Positions 16,082 through 24,528 of a stretch of 64,000 nt of DNA are shown piece by piece. Source of the stretch: Amycolatopsis sp. NBRC 101858 (GTDB taxonomy: Bacteria > Actinomycetota > Actinomycetes > Mycobacteriales > Pseudonocardiaceae); contig NZ_BSTD01000007.1 of assembly GCF_030269325.1 (NCBI RefSeq), positions 1-64,000 of the forward strand. The letters run 5' to 3'. Each line of letters starts with the position of its first letter. The stretch's first letter is position 1. The notes below the pieces were generated by a model. That model made no database searches and was not told the origin of the DNA. It saw only the letters and a list, made by a program, of their open reading frames with translations. The position numbers and the translations under genes were made by a program.

Positions 16082-18532
16082 TCACGCCGAGGCGTAGCCC
16101 TTGGCCACCATCGGACCGGTGACGAACTCGGTGATCGGGTCCGCCGGCGGCTTCGGCGGGTCGATCAGGTTCCAGATGAGCTGAACGAGCACGATGATCA
16201 CGCCGATCGCGGCCACGGCGAGGCCGACCGGCCCGGCCCAGGCGAAGCTCATCAGCTCGAAGCCGAGCGCGGCGACGGTCGCCAGCGCGAAGAAGGTGTT
16301 GAGCGCTTCGAACACGATTTCGCGCTTGACGCCCGACTCGATCGCGTCGGCCAGCATGAACGCCGACAGGACCACCCCGCACAGGGCCATCGCCGGCCCG
16401 AGCCGCCTGGCCAGGAACTTCGCCGAGTTGTCGCCGAACACCGCCACGAAGACCGTCCCGATCCTGCCTTCGGGGATGATCTCGCCACCGGCCTTGAACC
16501 ACGTTGACACCTCGCCGGCGAAGACGCGGAACGCACCGCCTTCACCGGCTTCCGCGAACTCCTGCAGGAAGCGGCCCACCTTGGTGGACAGCAGCTTCTG
16601 GATGCTCTTGACCGCCAGTCCCAAGGCCATGACGCCGAGGCCGATCTTCGTGGTGACGGACGTGGGGGTCACCGGACTGTCGTCGTCCTTGACGATGGTG
16701 TAGATCAGGAACCCCGCTGCCGCGCCGTAGAGCAGCGGGCTCAAGACCCGGGTGGCCTTGCCCGTCCTCGTCAGCTCGTTCCAGGCGTTGAGCTGTGTTC
16801 CCTCGAGGTGCTCGCCGATGGCGCCGTGCAGGTTCGCGTCGCCGGCGAGCTGCTGGAGCGTCTTGTTCAGCTCGCGGGCGCTCAGGGCGGCGGCGATGGC
16901 GTTCCCCAGCTGAGCACCCGTTTCGGCGGTACTCGCCAGTGTGAGCAGAAGTTCCCGCTGCTCTTCGATCGAAGTCGCCGTGACGTCGTCCACGACGGTT
17001 CCGTCGACGACACCCGCGATCGCGTCGCCGATCACCGCCAGCAGGAACGGTGCGATGTCCTCGGACCACTTCGCCTTCGAGTAGCAGACGCCGAGCAAGG
17101 CGGCGTAAGCAGTCGTCATGAACTGCGTGCCGTAGTCCTTGTCCGGTGCGAGCACCTGGAGCTTGACGTACCACTCGTACATGCGGGTCTTGACGTTGTC
17201 GAACATGCCGCTGGCGATCTGGATCTGCCAGGTGAGCAGGTTGGCCTCGTCGGACAGCCAGGTGAAGTAGTCGAGCGCCCACTTCTCGGGGTCGTCGTCC
17301 AGGTAGGGCTTCATGCCCGGGACGCTGTCGCGGTACCCCTCGATGTAGAGGGCATTGCTCACGTCCTGGTACGCCGGGCCGGTGAGCTCGCTCTGGCCCA
17401 TGTCCTTCCAGGCGGCTTCCATGTTGGCTTCCTGCACTCGCTTGAGCAGGTCCTTGTACGCGGCGCTGGCACCGAAGTTGTCGTAGAGCATCTGGCCGGT
17501 GCCCAGGACGGCGTTGTCGGCGAAGAACTGCTTGGACGAGTCGAAGACGTGCTGCACGCCGGCGGGCACGCTGTAGGCGTGGCCGTAGATGCCGTCGATC
17601 CACTTCCGGTCGAGGGCGTTGACCAGGCACTTGTTGAAATAGCCGCCGCAGGTGGTCTGGGCGTGGTCGACCGTGTACGGGTTCCCGTCGGGGTCGGTGA
17701 CGACCTGGATGGACGAGATGTTGTCCAGGTCCTGCAAGGACATCGTGGCGGTGGGCGCGGCGCCGGACAGCGCGGCGGCGCGGGAGCCGCGAGCCGCGGC
17801 GGCCGCTTTCACCTGCGGCAGCGGCTCGGTGCTGCCGCGCCACGTGTAGACGGTGCCCTCGCCGTCGTCGAAGGTGCCGGCGAACGAGCGGCTGCCGGAG
17901 GCCAGGACGATCGCGAAGGAGTCCGGCCGGAAGGCACCGCTGAACTCCGGGGGCATCTCGAGGGTCGTTTCCCCCTTGGGCCGGTCGACCTTGGTGACGC
18001 GGACGCGGTCGCTGACGTCGTCGGTACCCAGCAGGTAGGTGACCGTCAGGATCCCCTCGACCCACGCGGTCCTGATGGTGAAGTCGTCCCACGGCTCGTT
18101 CGGCGCCTCCGGGTCCGTCGCGAGCTGCCGTGACGTGTGGTACACGACCTCGATGCCCGTACCGCGCACAGCCACCGGAGTGCCGTCAGCGGCGGACATC
18201 GTGCCGATGAAGCCGTTCCCGTCCTCGGTCAGGTTGAGCCGGGCCCGGAACGCGGGGTTCCCGGCCTTGCCCTTCATGACGAGCGCGTGCGTCGCACCGT
18301 GGTACTCGACGGTGTGGACGTGGTCCCCGCCGTGCAGGACCAGGTCGCGCAGTACGACGAGCTGCCCGTCGGGGACCCACCCGTCACCGTCGTGCACCTC
18401 GATGTCGTACACGCGGTCGTGCGCGGCACGGCAGTCGCTCAGCTTGAAGGCGACGGGTCTGCCGCTCAGCTTGGGCAGGGCGGCTCGGCTGCCCAGCTTG
18501 ACGGAACCGGTTCTGTCGCCGGTGACCAGCAT
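16082..18532 (-). CDS. Large uncharacterised protein with C-terminal membrane segments
   Basis: 816 residues from ATG 18532, which has GAGGGG upstream. The first 260 residues are beta-rich (VYDIEVHDGDGWVPDGQLVV, TVEYHGATHALVMKG). The middle is helical and includes EANLLTWQIQIASGMF (Trp435), matching the LTWQ...GM motif of the downstream Hint-domain protein, so the two share a module. The C-terminal third has four or more hydrophobic stretches (LLYGAAAGFLIYTIV, IGLGVMALGLAV, AMALCGVVLSAFMLAD, LAVAAIGVIIVLVQLIWNLI), suggesting membrane insertion. No Sec or Tat signal. First gene of the run towards the acyl-CoA ligase. Not a family I recognise. Confidence 0.7.
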   Translation of the reverse strand: MLVTGDRTGSVKLGSRAALPKLSGRPVAFKLSDCRAAHDRVYDIEVHDGDGWVPDGQLVVLRDLVLHGGDHVHTVEYHGATHALVMKGKAGNPAFRARLNLTEDGNGFIGTMSAADGTPVAVRGTGIEVVYHTSRQLATDPEAPNEPWDDFTIRTAWVEGILTVTYLLGTDDVSDRVRVTKVDRPKGETTLEMPPEFSGAFRPDSFAIVLASGSRSFAGTFDDGEGTVYTWRGSTEPLPQVKAAAAARGSRAAALSGAAPTATMSLQDLDNISSIQVVTDPDGNPYTVDHAQTTCGGYFNKCLVNALDRKWIDGIYGHAYSVPAGVQHVFDSSKQFFADNAVLGTGQMLYDNFGASAAYKDLLKRVQEANMEAAWKDMGQSELTGPAYQDVSNALYIEGYRDSVPGMKPYLDDDPEKWALDYFTWLSDEANLLTWQIQIASGMFDNVKTRMYEWYVKLQVLAPDKDYGTQFMTTAYAALLGVCYSKAKWSEDIAPFLLAVIGDAIAGVVDGTVVDDVTATSIEEQRELLLTLASTAETGAQLGNAIAAALSARELNKTLQQLAGDANLHGAIGEHLEGTQLNAWNELTRTGKATRVLSPLLYGAAAGFLIYTIVKDDDSPVTPTSVTTKIGLGVMALGLAVKSIQKLLSTKVGRFLQEFAEAGEGGAFRVFAGEVSTWFKAGGEIIPEGRIGTVFVAVFGDNSAKFLARRLGPAMALCGVVLSAFMLADAIESGVKREIVFEALNTFFALATVAALGFELMSFAWAGPVGLAVAAIGVIIVLVQLIWNLIDPPKPPADPITEFVTGPMVAKGYASA

Positions 18533-18891
18533 GGTCTGAATCCCCTCATCGGTTTTCGGGCTTTTGCCCGGACCGTTCAAGCATCGGACCGGGCGGCCCG
18601 GCGGCGCTTGGGGGAACTGTGAGGGTTTCTTGAGGAAGGGGCGCGGGCGTGGAGAGACCGGCTCGTCTCAGCCGCCCTCGGAGAGTCTCGCGCACCGAGC
18701 GGGAGGCGGGTGGCCGGCCGAATCGCAAGGTATTCGTCAGGTTCGGCACGTCAGTGGTCCGGCATGCTGGGCGTGCGCAGGGAAGCGGTGCTCCCGCGAC
18801 CGGTCGCGGATGCCTGGGGCCGGACGGCCGCAGTGCCCGGTGCTGTGCCCGCCGTCGTTCGTTTCGCCATGGCCGGAAGGAGCAAGAGCAG
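18533..18891. other. 359-bp divergent intergenic region
   Basis: Lies between the large uncharacterised gene and the DUF6292 gene. It holds one OmpR-type direct repeat (18722-18743) pointing at DUF6292. Frames crossing it have no Shine-Dalgarno support and no recognisable motif, so no gene is called. Confidence 0.6.
18722..18743 (+). promoter_or_regulatory. 11-bp direct repeat, OmpR-type box (site 2)
   Basis: ATCGCAAGGTA followed by TTCGTCAGGTT, same element as site 1, oriented to the DUF6292 gene 148 nt downstream. Confidence 0.55.
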
Positions 18892-19332
18892 GTGCTGCAG
18901 CGCGGACCTCGGTCCTGGGAGGTCGGCCTGGCCGGTTACCTCCGGGCGGTCTGTACCGCGGTCGGCGTGCTTCCGGGCGGTGTCGGCCGGGACCTCGACC
19001 CGCCCGTCGCCTATCTCGCGTTGAGCCGGCAGTGCGCACGGCACCCCGAGCGCGGCCTCCTGCTCGTCTGGTCGGCCGAGGCTGGCTGGGAACTGGTGCT
19101 CGAACACACCGAACGGCGCCCCGGCGAGACGCTGGCCCGATTCGGGGAACCGCTGGTGCCCGAGCCTGTCGCGGTGGCGCACTTCGTCGACGAGGCCGTG
19201 GCAGGACGGCGTGAGGGTGGGCGACCGGCACGCGGCGCCACGTCCGATCTCCACGAGTTGTTGACGGGTTACGCGGTCCTCGTCTTGCCACCGAAGAGCA
19301 TCCGGGCAGCAGACCCGGACCGCCCTGTTTGA
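18892..19332 (+). CDS. DUF6292 family protein
   Basis: 146 residues from GTG 18892, preceded by GGAAGGAGC. The conserved core is GLAGYLRAVCTAVG, PVAYLALSRQCARHPERGLL, LVWSAEAGWELVLEH and a C-terminal DLHELLTGYA, as in actinobacterial DUF6292 proteins. Biochemical role unknown; many are found near regulators. No signal peptide or membrane helix, so cytosolic. A broken paralogue lies at 38.4-38.9 kb on the other strand and helps define the conserved blocks. Longer upstream starts add only low-complexity Arg-rich sequence. Confidence 0.82.
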   Translation: MLQRGPRSWEVGLAGYLRAVCTAVGVLPGGVGRDLDPPVAYLALSRQCARHPERGLLLVWSAEAGWELVLEHTERRPGETLARFGEPLVPEPVAVAHFVDEAVAGRREGGRPARGATSDLHELLTGYAVLVLPPKSIRAADPDRPV

Positions 19333-19363
19333 GACGACCTTCGGCTCGCTGAATCGTGACCGG

Positions 19364-20518
19364 TCACCGCTCGGCGGCCGGCTCCTCGGGCTTCCCGTTC
19401 ACCATCCGCAGCGTAGGCACCCCGCCGGCGCGGACGAACCGGACGACGAGGACCGCGGCGAGGACCAGGAACGCGATGTTCAGCCACGTCGTGTAGTTCC
19501 AGGAAACCCCGCTCTCCAGCACCGCGGCATCCCGCTCTCGCGGGATGAGCCCGGCGACGCCGAAGAGCAGTTCGACCAGGTAACCGGCGGCGACCATCGC
19601 GGCGTAGAAGGTGCCGAGCAGCACGAGCGCCATCCTGGCGCCGTAGTACTTCCGATAGATGTTCAGGATCGGCAGGATCAGCAGGTCCGCGAAGAGGAAC
19701 GCGATGACGCCGCCGAAGCTGATCCCGCCGGTCCACAGCACCGCCGCCAGCGGGACGTTGCCGATCGAGCAGACGAACGACAGGATCGCCACGACCGGCC
19801 CGATGAGCGGTCCCCACACCGCGGACAGCACGGGGTCGTCGGTGAAGAACAACGCGTGCCACCACGAGTCCGGCACCCAGGCGCCGACCGCGCCCGCGAT
19901 CAGCAGCCCGATGAGGACGTCCCGCAGGATGGCAGCCCATTCCATGACGAACACGTGCGCGACCGCGGTGAACCCCTCGCCGGAGAGCAGCCGCGCCGCG
20001 AAGGAACCTTCCCGGCGGACGGACATGTCCATCGCGGCGTGGCCCTCCATCGACCCGGCCACGCTGCGCTCGGCCTGCCGCCGGGCGGCGTCGAGCAGCC
20101 GGCCACGGACGAACAGCCGGAACAGCACGGCCAGCACCACGATCATGATCGGCCCGCCGACGAACTCGGCGGCGGTGAACTGCCAGCCCAGCAGCAACGC
20201 GAGGATGACGCCGAGTTCGACGACGAGGTTGGTCGAGCCGATCTCGAACGCCATCGCGGCGGTGAAGTGCGCGCCTTTGCGGAAGAGCGACCGGGCCAGC
20301 GCGACCGCGGCGTAGGAGCACGACGACGAAGCCGCGCCGAGGCCGGACGCCACGGCGAGGGTACGTGGCCGGTCGTCACCGAGCAGCCGCACGATGGTCG
20401 ACTTGCGCACCACGGCCTGCACAACCGCGGACAACGCGAACCCGAGGATCAGGGCCCACAGGATCTCCCACAGCATCGAGCCGGCCATCCCCAGCGCCCG
20501 GCCGATCGCGAGCCACAC
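19364..20518 (-). CDS. DUF318/ArsP-type permease
   Basis: 384 residues from GTG 20518, which follows GGAGGTGG. Around eight membrane segments, in two halves separated by a His/Met-containing cytoplasmic loop (MEGHAAMDMSVRREG). The first half carries SSSCSYAAVALARSLFRKGA, the second CSIGNVPLAAVLWTGGISFG; these paired motifs are typical of the SO_0444/ArsP permease family implicated in metal or organoarsenical efflux. No ArsR-type regulator is next to it. The substrate is therefore open; heavy metal efflux is the family-level guess. Confidence 0.85.
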   Translation of the reverse strand: MWLAIGRALGMAGSMLWEILWALILGFALSAVVQAVVRKSTIVRLLGDDRPRTLAVASGLGAASSSCSYAAVALARSLFRKGAHFTAAMAFEIGSTNLVVELGVILALLLGWQFTAAEFVGGPIMIVVLAVLFRLFVRGRLLDAARRQAERSVAGSMEGHAAMDMSVRREGSFAARLLSGEGFTAVAHVFVMEWAAILRDVLIGLLIAGAVGAWVPDSWWHALFFTDDPVLSAVWGPLIGPVVAILSFVCSIGNVPLAAVLWTGGISFGGVIAFLFADLLILPILNIYRKYYGARMALVLLGTFYAAMVAAGYLVELLFGVAGLIPRERDAAVLESGVSWNYTTWLNIAFLVLAAVLVVRFVRAGGVPTLRMVNGKPEEPAAER

Positions 20519-20561
20519 CTTCGCCCACCTCCGACGTCTCCGTGATTTCAGGCCGCATCAG

Positions 20562-20575
20562 TGGGTACCTACCCA
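20562..20575. promoter_or_regulatory. Inverted repeat TGGGTA-N2-TACCCA
   Basis: Perfect 6-bp arms with a CC spacer, 44 nt upstream of the permease start in the divergent interval with the FNT gene. Candidate operator for the permease. Confidence 0.35.
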
Positions 20576-20717
20576 GGCGGGAGATGCACCGGCCTTTAGG
20601 CAACGCCCGGAACTCTACCGGTGCCGATCACCTCCCAGGTCGGATTTGTCGGTTAGCTACAGTCTTGTGTGGACTCACCGCTCCGTTTCGACGGCGTGCG
20701 GCCGTGGACACCGGACC

Positions 20718-20733
20718 GTGACACCGAGGTCAC
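20718..20733. promoter_or_regulatory. CRP/FNR-like site GTGAC-N6-GTCAC
   Basis: A perfect inverted repeat with a 6-nt spacer, resembling the CRP/FNR consensus TGTGA-N6-TCACA, 77 nt before the FNT channel start. Confidence 0.4.
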
Positions 20734-20809
20734 TCCGATATCGCCGGCAACAGTTTGACTGGGCAAGTGATCAACCGATCGCAGGAACCGACCTCCCGCA
20801 GGAGCGACT

Positions 20810-21673
20810 GTGCCCATCCCGCTTCATGAAGCCCTCGACCTCCAGGCGACCGCAGCACGGGAGAAGATCGGCGAGCTGCGCCGGCCGGGTCGCTATCTCG
20901 TCAGCTCGGCGTTGGCCGGTGCTTACATCGGCGTGGCGGTGGCGCTGCTGCTGGCCGTCACCGGACCGTTGAACGCCGCACAGTCGCCGTGGACCAAGCT
21001 GGTCCAAGGGCTGGTGTTCGGGATCGCTTTGACGGCAGTGGTGTTCGCCGGCGCCGAACTGTCAACCGGCAACATGATGACGATGGTGCAGGGGATGTTC
21101 GCGCGTCGCGGCGGCGTGGGCTCGGGGCTCGCGGTGATCGGCGGCTCGTTCGTCGGCAACCTGGTGGGGTCGGTGGCGTTCGCGTGGCTGGTGCACGAAA
21201 GCGGGATCCTGCAGACCGGTGCCACGACCGGGCATGCGGCGCCGGCGGCCGCGCTGCTGGCCGCGACGGTCAAGGCGAAGGCTGCCGAGTCGGGCGTGAT
21301 GCTGTTCTTCCGTGGTGTGCTGTGCAACTTCCTGGTGTGCCTCGCTGTGTGGATGTCGGCGCGGACGAAGTCCGACGGCGCGAAACTCACTTTGATCTTC
21401 TGGTGCCTGCTGGCGTTCATCGGCTCCGGCTTCGAGCACGTGGTCGCCAACATGACCGTCTTCTCACTGGGGATGTTCGAGGACGCGCCCGGTGCCACCC
21501 TTGGTGCATTCGCGGTCAACCTGGTAGTGGTCGGACTCGGCAATCTGGTCGGCGGCGGCGTGCTCGTCGGTGCGGGGTATGGGTTTCTCGCGCGGTCACG
21601 CCGGTCCGGGCCGGCGGCGGCCTCGCCGTCCACGGAGGCGGTGGAGCCCGTGGCTTCGGCTCGCGTGGGGTGA
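20810..21673 (+). CDS. Formate/nitrite transporter (FNT) family channel
   Basis: 287 residues from GTG 20810 after CAGGAG. Six membrane segments with FNT signatures: LVSSALAGAYIGVAVALL, FAGAELSTGNMM in the first omega loop region, GNLVGSVAFAWLV, and the later FRGVLCNFLVCLAVWM and GFEHVVANMTVFSLGMF, the last carrying the pore histidine. FNT proteins are pentameric channels for small monovalent anions such as formate, nitrite or hydrosulfide. No nitrite reductase or formate gene is adjacent, so substrate is open. A CRP-like palindrome lies upstream, fitting respiratory or redox control. Confidence 0.93.
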   Translation: MPIPLHEALDLQATAAREKIGELRRPGRYLVSSALAGAYIGVAVALLLAVTGPLNAAQSPWTKLVQGLVFGIALTAVVFAGAELSTGNMMTMVQGMFARRGGVGSGLAVIGGSFVGNLVGSVAFAWLVHESGILQTGATTGHAAPAAALLAATVKAKAAESGVMLFFRGVLCNFLVCLAVWMSARTKSDGAKLTLIFWCLLAFIGSGFEHVVANMTVFSLGMFEDAPGATLGAFAVNLVVVGLGNLVGGGVLVGAGYGFLARSRRSGPAAASPSTEAVEPVASARVG

Positions 21674-21707
21674 AACCGGCGCGGTCAGCGTGAGAACCGC
21701 TGGCCGG

Positions 21708-22406
21708 TCACTTCGCCGGGGCCACCGCGGCTGCGACATCGGCAAAGGTCTCCGGGGCCACGAGCCCGGTGTCCTCGAGAACCTCCATGTGGTCGAGCAC
21801 GGTCTGATTGGCCTGCCGGGCGTGTCGCCGGATGAGGTCGTTCTGGGTGCTGGCGCGTACTTCCCCGATGGTCGCGAAGATCTTGCCGTGCGAGGACCGC
21901 AGGAGGTTGGCGAAGAGCTTGTCGAATGCGAGGCCTTGGGCGGCGGTCAGCTGCCGGACCCAGCCCTGCTGCTCCGGTGTGGCCTGGTCCGGCAACGGGA
22001 CGCCGAGGATGTTCGCGTCCTCCCGCACCAGCTGGTCGAGCTTGGAGTGGCCGTCGATCACGTGCAGCCCGGCGCGTTTGACGGCTTCGCTGCTGGCGTG
22101 GGTCTGGGCCAGCTTGCCCGCCGGAATTTCCCAGAGCCCGGCTTGGCGGACCTTGACCAGGAAGGTCTTGTCGATCTCGGTCAGTGCCCCCGCGCCCGGC
22201 GTGGTCTGGTTCGCGCCCAGCGCGGCTTCGGCGACCGGCCCCACCGGCAACCCCGCGGCGGCACTCTGATCGGCGGCTTGGCTCGCCTGTCCCGTCTCTG
22301 TGTGCAACACGGCCACTGCCCCTGCGCCGAGGACGGCGACAAAAGCTGCCCCGATCAGGGTCGTCCGCGCTCGGACGGTGAAAGGCGTTCCACGGCGACG
22401 AGGCAT
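21708..22406 (-). CDS. DUF4142 exported protein
   Basis: 232 residues. An N-terminal basic region and hydrophobic segment (TTLIGAAFVAVLGAGAVAVL, about 15-34) form a signal or anchor. The DUF4142 helical bundle spans about 75-225: EIDKTFLVKVRQAGLWEIPA, GLHVIDGHSKLDQLVRE, LRSSHGKIFATIGEVRAST, DHMEVLEDTG. The ferritin-like fold contains several His residues (DGHSK, SHGK, RRHARQ) that could bind metal, but function is not established. A lipoprotein paralogue occurs at 36.8 kb. Converges with the FNT gene. Confidence 0.85.
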   Translation of the reverse strand: MPRRRGTPFTVRARTTLIGAAFVAVLGAGAVAVLHTETGQASQAADQSAAAGLPVGPVAEAALGANQTTPGAGALTEIDKTFLVKVRQAGLWEIPAGKLAQTHASSEAVKRAGLHVIDGHSKLDQLVREDANILGVPLPDQATPEQQGWVRQLTAAQGLAFDKLFANLLRSSHGKIFATIGEVRASTQNDLIRRHARQANQTVLDHMEVLEDTGLVAPETFADVAAAVAPAK

Positions 22407-22633
22407 GGTGTTTCTCCTTCTGGCGACGGCATCGAGCCGTCAGCGACGAGGACCTCCTGCACCTTGTAGTACGGACCGCAGAGCGCGAACGTTCACATTT
22501 GTTGGGGGAAACTTTTGAAAGTGGTTACGTTGCAGGGTGATCCACCGAGGATTCCGCAACCGCCAGTGACACGTTTGTGGTGGTCAAGTGTTGCTGGGAG
22601 TAAGAGTCCTGGCACGCGGCCGTTCGACCTGGC

Positions 22634-23248
22634 TCAGCCGGCCGCGTGGCCGCGGATGTGCGCGATCACGGCGTTCAAGGCGGCTTCCAGAGCACTGGTG
22701 CTGCGGTGGGCCTGGGCGAGCAGGAGGCCGCCCTGGACTGCCGCCAGCAGGGCGAGAGCGAGAGCGTCGGCGTCCGTTTCCGGCCGGAGGACGCCGTTGC
22801 CGATCATCGCGGCCAAGCCGTCGCGAATCGCGCCGGACCAGGCGCCGAAACCGGCCGCGAGGACGTCGCGGGCCCAGGGATGGTCGTCGGACAGCTCGCT
22901 GGACAGGCTGCCCAGTGGACATCCGCCGGCGCCGCCCTGCCGGCGTGCCGCCTCCACCACGACGTCTCGCCACGAGTCGAGGGCAGCCAGGCTGTCGAGG
23001 GTGGCCAGCAGGGGTGTCTGGTGCGCCAGGATCGACTCGGACTGGTAGGCGATGACCGCCCTGGTGAGGTCGTCCTTGTCGGCGAAGTAGTGGTAGATCT
23101 GCGACGAGCTGACCCCGGCGGCGTCGCGGACCGCGGGCGTGCTGGTGCCGGCCACACCGTGGCGGTACATGAGGTCGGCAGCGGCCGCGACGATCCGGTC
23201 CCGGGTCGCGCGCCCCTTCTGCGTGCTCGGCGCGATCTGCGACGTCAT
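22634..23248 (-). CDS. TetR family repressor
   Basis: 204 residues from ATG 23248 (AGGTGAG upstream). N-terminal HTH: RIVAAAADLMYRHGVAGTS, AVRDAAGVSSSQIYHYFADKD. The C-terminal part with GGCPLGSLSSELSD matches the TetR_C subfamily often next to quinone or NADPH oxidoreductases. It is divergent from the NmrA-like gene with 98 bp between starts, and that interval contains two TTGGA-type palindromes, so it most likely represses both genes and is released by a small electrophile or quinone. Ligand unknown. Confidence 0.92.
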   Translation of the reverse strand: MTSQIAPSTQKGRATRDRIVAAAADLMYRHGVAGTSTPAVRDAAGVSSSQIYHYFADKDDLTRAVIAYQSESILAHQTPLLATLDSLAALDSWRDVVVEAARRQGGAGGCPLGSLSSELSDDHPWARDVLAAGFGAWSGAIRDGLAAMIGNGVLRPETDADALALALLAAVQGGLLLAQAHRSTSALEAALNAVIAHIRGHAAG

Positions 23249-23264
23249 CTGCTCACCTATCTCA

Positions 23265-23318
23265 GATTGGACTTGACGATCCAATCTTAGCGAAGCTACT
23301 TTGGATAGATCAATCCAT
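23265..23318. promoter_or_regulatory. Two palindromic operator candidates for the TetR repressor
   Basis: Site a: AGATTGGA (23265-23272), 8-nt spacer, TCCAATCT (23281-23288), perfect arms. Site b: TGGAT (23303-23307), 6-nt spacer, ATCCA (23314-23318). Both share the TGGA core and lie between the divergent starts. Confidence 0.6.
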
Positions 23319-23346
23319 TCTGCGGAATCTCGTGAAGGAGACCACG

Positions 23347-24183
23347 TTGATCCTGGTCACCGGCGCGACCGGCAAGGTCGGCTCGGAAGCGGTCCGGCAG
23401 CTCGCGGCGCAGCACCACCCCGTACGGGCGCTGGTCCGCGATCCGTCCCGCGCACCCCGCGGCGATGTCGAGGTCGCCATCGGCGACTTCGATCACCCCG
23501 ACACGCTCGACGCCGCGATGCGCGACGTCGACACCGTGCTGCTCGTCAGCCCCGCGGTACCGGCCCAGGAAATGGCGGTCATCGACGCAGCCGTCCGCCA
23601 CGGAGTGACGCACATCGTCAAGGTCAGCAGCAAAGCCTCGGCCGACTCCCCGGTCGCCCGGCGCCGGGGGCAGGCACGGATCGAGGCCCACCTGGAAGCC
23701 ACCGGCCTCGCGCACACACTGCTCCGGCCGAACGCCTACCTGCAGAACCTGCTCGCGCTGGCGCCGATGGTCTCCCGGACGCGGAGCTTCCCGATGTCGG
23801 CCGGCGACGGCCAGGTCGGCATGATCGACGCGCGGGACGTCGCCGCCGCCGCGACCGCAATCGTGACCGCGCCGAGCGAACACACCGGCCGGACCTACTG
23901 GCTGACCGGACCGGAACTGATCACCTACACCGACGTCGCGAAGGAACTCACCGCCGCACTGGGACATCCCGTCGAATACCGCCGGATCACCCCGGCCGAA
24001 CACCGCGCGGCGATGATCGGCGCAGGCGTCCCCGAGACCGTCGCGGACTCCAACGCCCAGGCGTTCGGCTTGATAGCCGAAGGCGACGCAGCTTGGCTGT
24101 CGGACGACGTGAAAGCGCTCACCGGCGAAACACCGTGCAGCCTGCGCACCTTCCTCGCCGAGCACATCGAAGCCTTCTCCTAG
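23347..24183 (+). CDS. NmrA-like NAD(P)-binding oxidoreductase
   Basis: 278 residues from TTG 23347, chosen because AAGGAG (23335-23340) precedes it by 6 nt; GTG 23332 would place that Shine-Dalgarno inside the gene. The N-terminal LVTGATGKVGSEAVRQL is the atypical-SDR dinucleotide motif, followed by RALVRDPSR which favours NADPH. SSKASADSPVARRRGQARIE and LRPNAYLQNLL fit the QorB/NmrA group. There is no classical YxxxK pair, so it may be a quinone reductase or a redox-sensing protein. Paired with the divergent TetR gene. Confidence 0.88.
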   Translation: MILVTGATGKVGSEAVRQLAAQHHPVRALVRDPSRAPRGDVEVAIGDFDHPDTLDAAMRDVDTVLLVSPAVPAQEMAVIDAAVRHGVTHIVKVSSKASADSPVARRRGQARIEAHLEATGLAHTLLRPNAYLQNLLALAPMVSRTRSFPMSAGDGQVGMIDARDVAAAATAIVTAPSEHTGRTYWLTGPELITYTDVAKELTAALGHPVEYRRITPAEHRAAMIGAGVPETVADSNAQAFGLIAEGDAAWLSDDVKALTGETPCSLRTFLAEHIEAFS

Positions 24184-24184
24184 C

Positions 24185-24215
24185 GCGCTGCCGGCCGCGA
24201 CCGGCCGGCAAGCGC
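24185..24215 (+). terminator. GC-rich hairpin after the NmrA-like gene
   Basis: TGCCGGCCG (24189-24197) pairs with CGGCCGGCA (24202-24210) around a CGAC loop; the stem extends outward four more pairs past a bulged A. It starts right after the TAG stop. Confidence 0.8.
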
Positions 24216-24298
24216 TCGAACCCGTCTCCGCGCAGCAGGCGGCGTACCCTCGGATCGCTTGATGTCATGCGGCCGCCACGTGACTGGAGGAGGACGTC

Positions 24299-24463
24299 GT
24301 GTCCGATCTGCTCGACGCATTGGCTCTCATCGCCGGTTTCGCCGTGCTCGCGACCGCCCTCCGGATGACGCACCGCCGATTCGACCGCGGAGGGCTCCCC
24401 GGGACCGCACCGCCTCGGAACACCGCCGGTCCGGCCCTTCACCCGCCGGACGATGATGGGTAG
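24299..24463 (+). CDS. Small hypothetical protein with one hydrophobic segment
   Basis: 54 residues from GTG 24299, with a strong GGAGGAGG Shine-Dalgarno region at 24286-24293. The N-terminal SDLLDALALIAGFAVLATAL is a likely membrane helix, followed by a basic stretch and a Pro-rich tail. No family recognised. The stop codon TAG coincides with the -10 hexamer of the downstream methyltransferase promoter. Called mainly on the strength of the ribosome-binding site. Confidence 0.45.
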   Translation: MSDLLDALALIAGFAVLATALRMTHRRFDRGGLPGTAPPRNTAGPALHPPDDDG

Positions 24464-24528
24464 CCTGAGCAGCGGTGTGCCGGGAAGCCTGGTCGGCGTC
24501 GTTCAGTCGTCGACACGAGGAGCACGCC
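24461..24528 (+). promoter_or_regulatory. Promoter and conserved 26-nt leader (copy 1)
   Basis: A TTCACC (24438-24443) to TAGCCT (24461-24466) pair with 17-nt spacing precedes a leader whose first 26 nt (24473-24498, starting CGGTGTGCCGGG) are identical to 61391-61416. CCGG (24480-24483) and CTGG (24489-24492) can pair around a GAAGC loop. The methyltransferase ATG follows 30 nt after the block. Candidate structured 5' UTR or riboswitch-like element. Confidence 0.55.
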
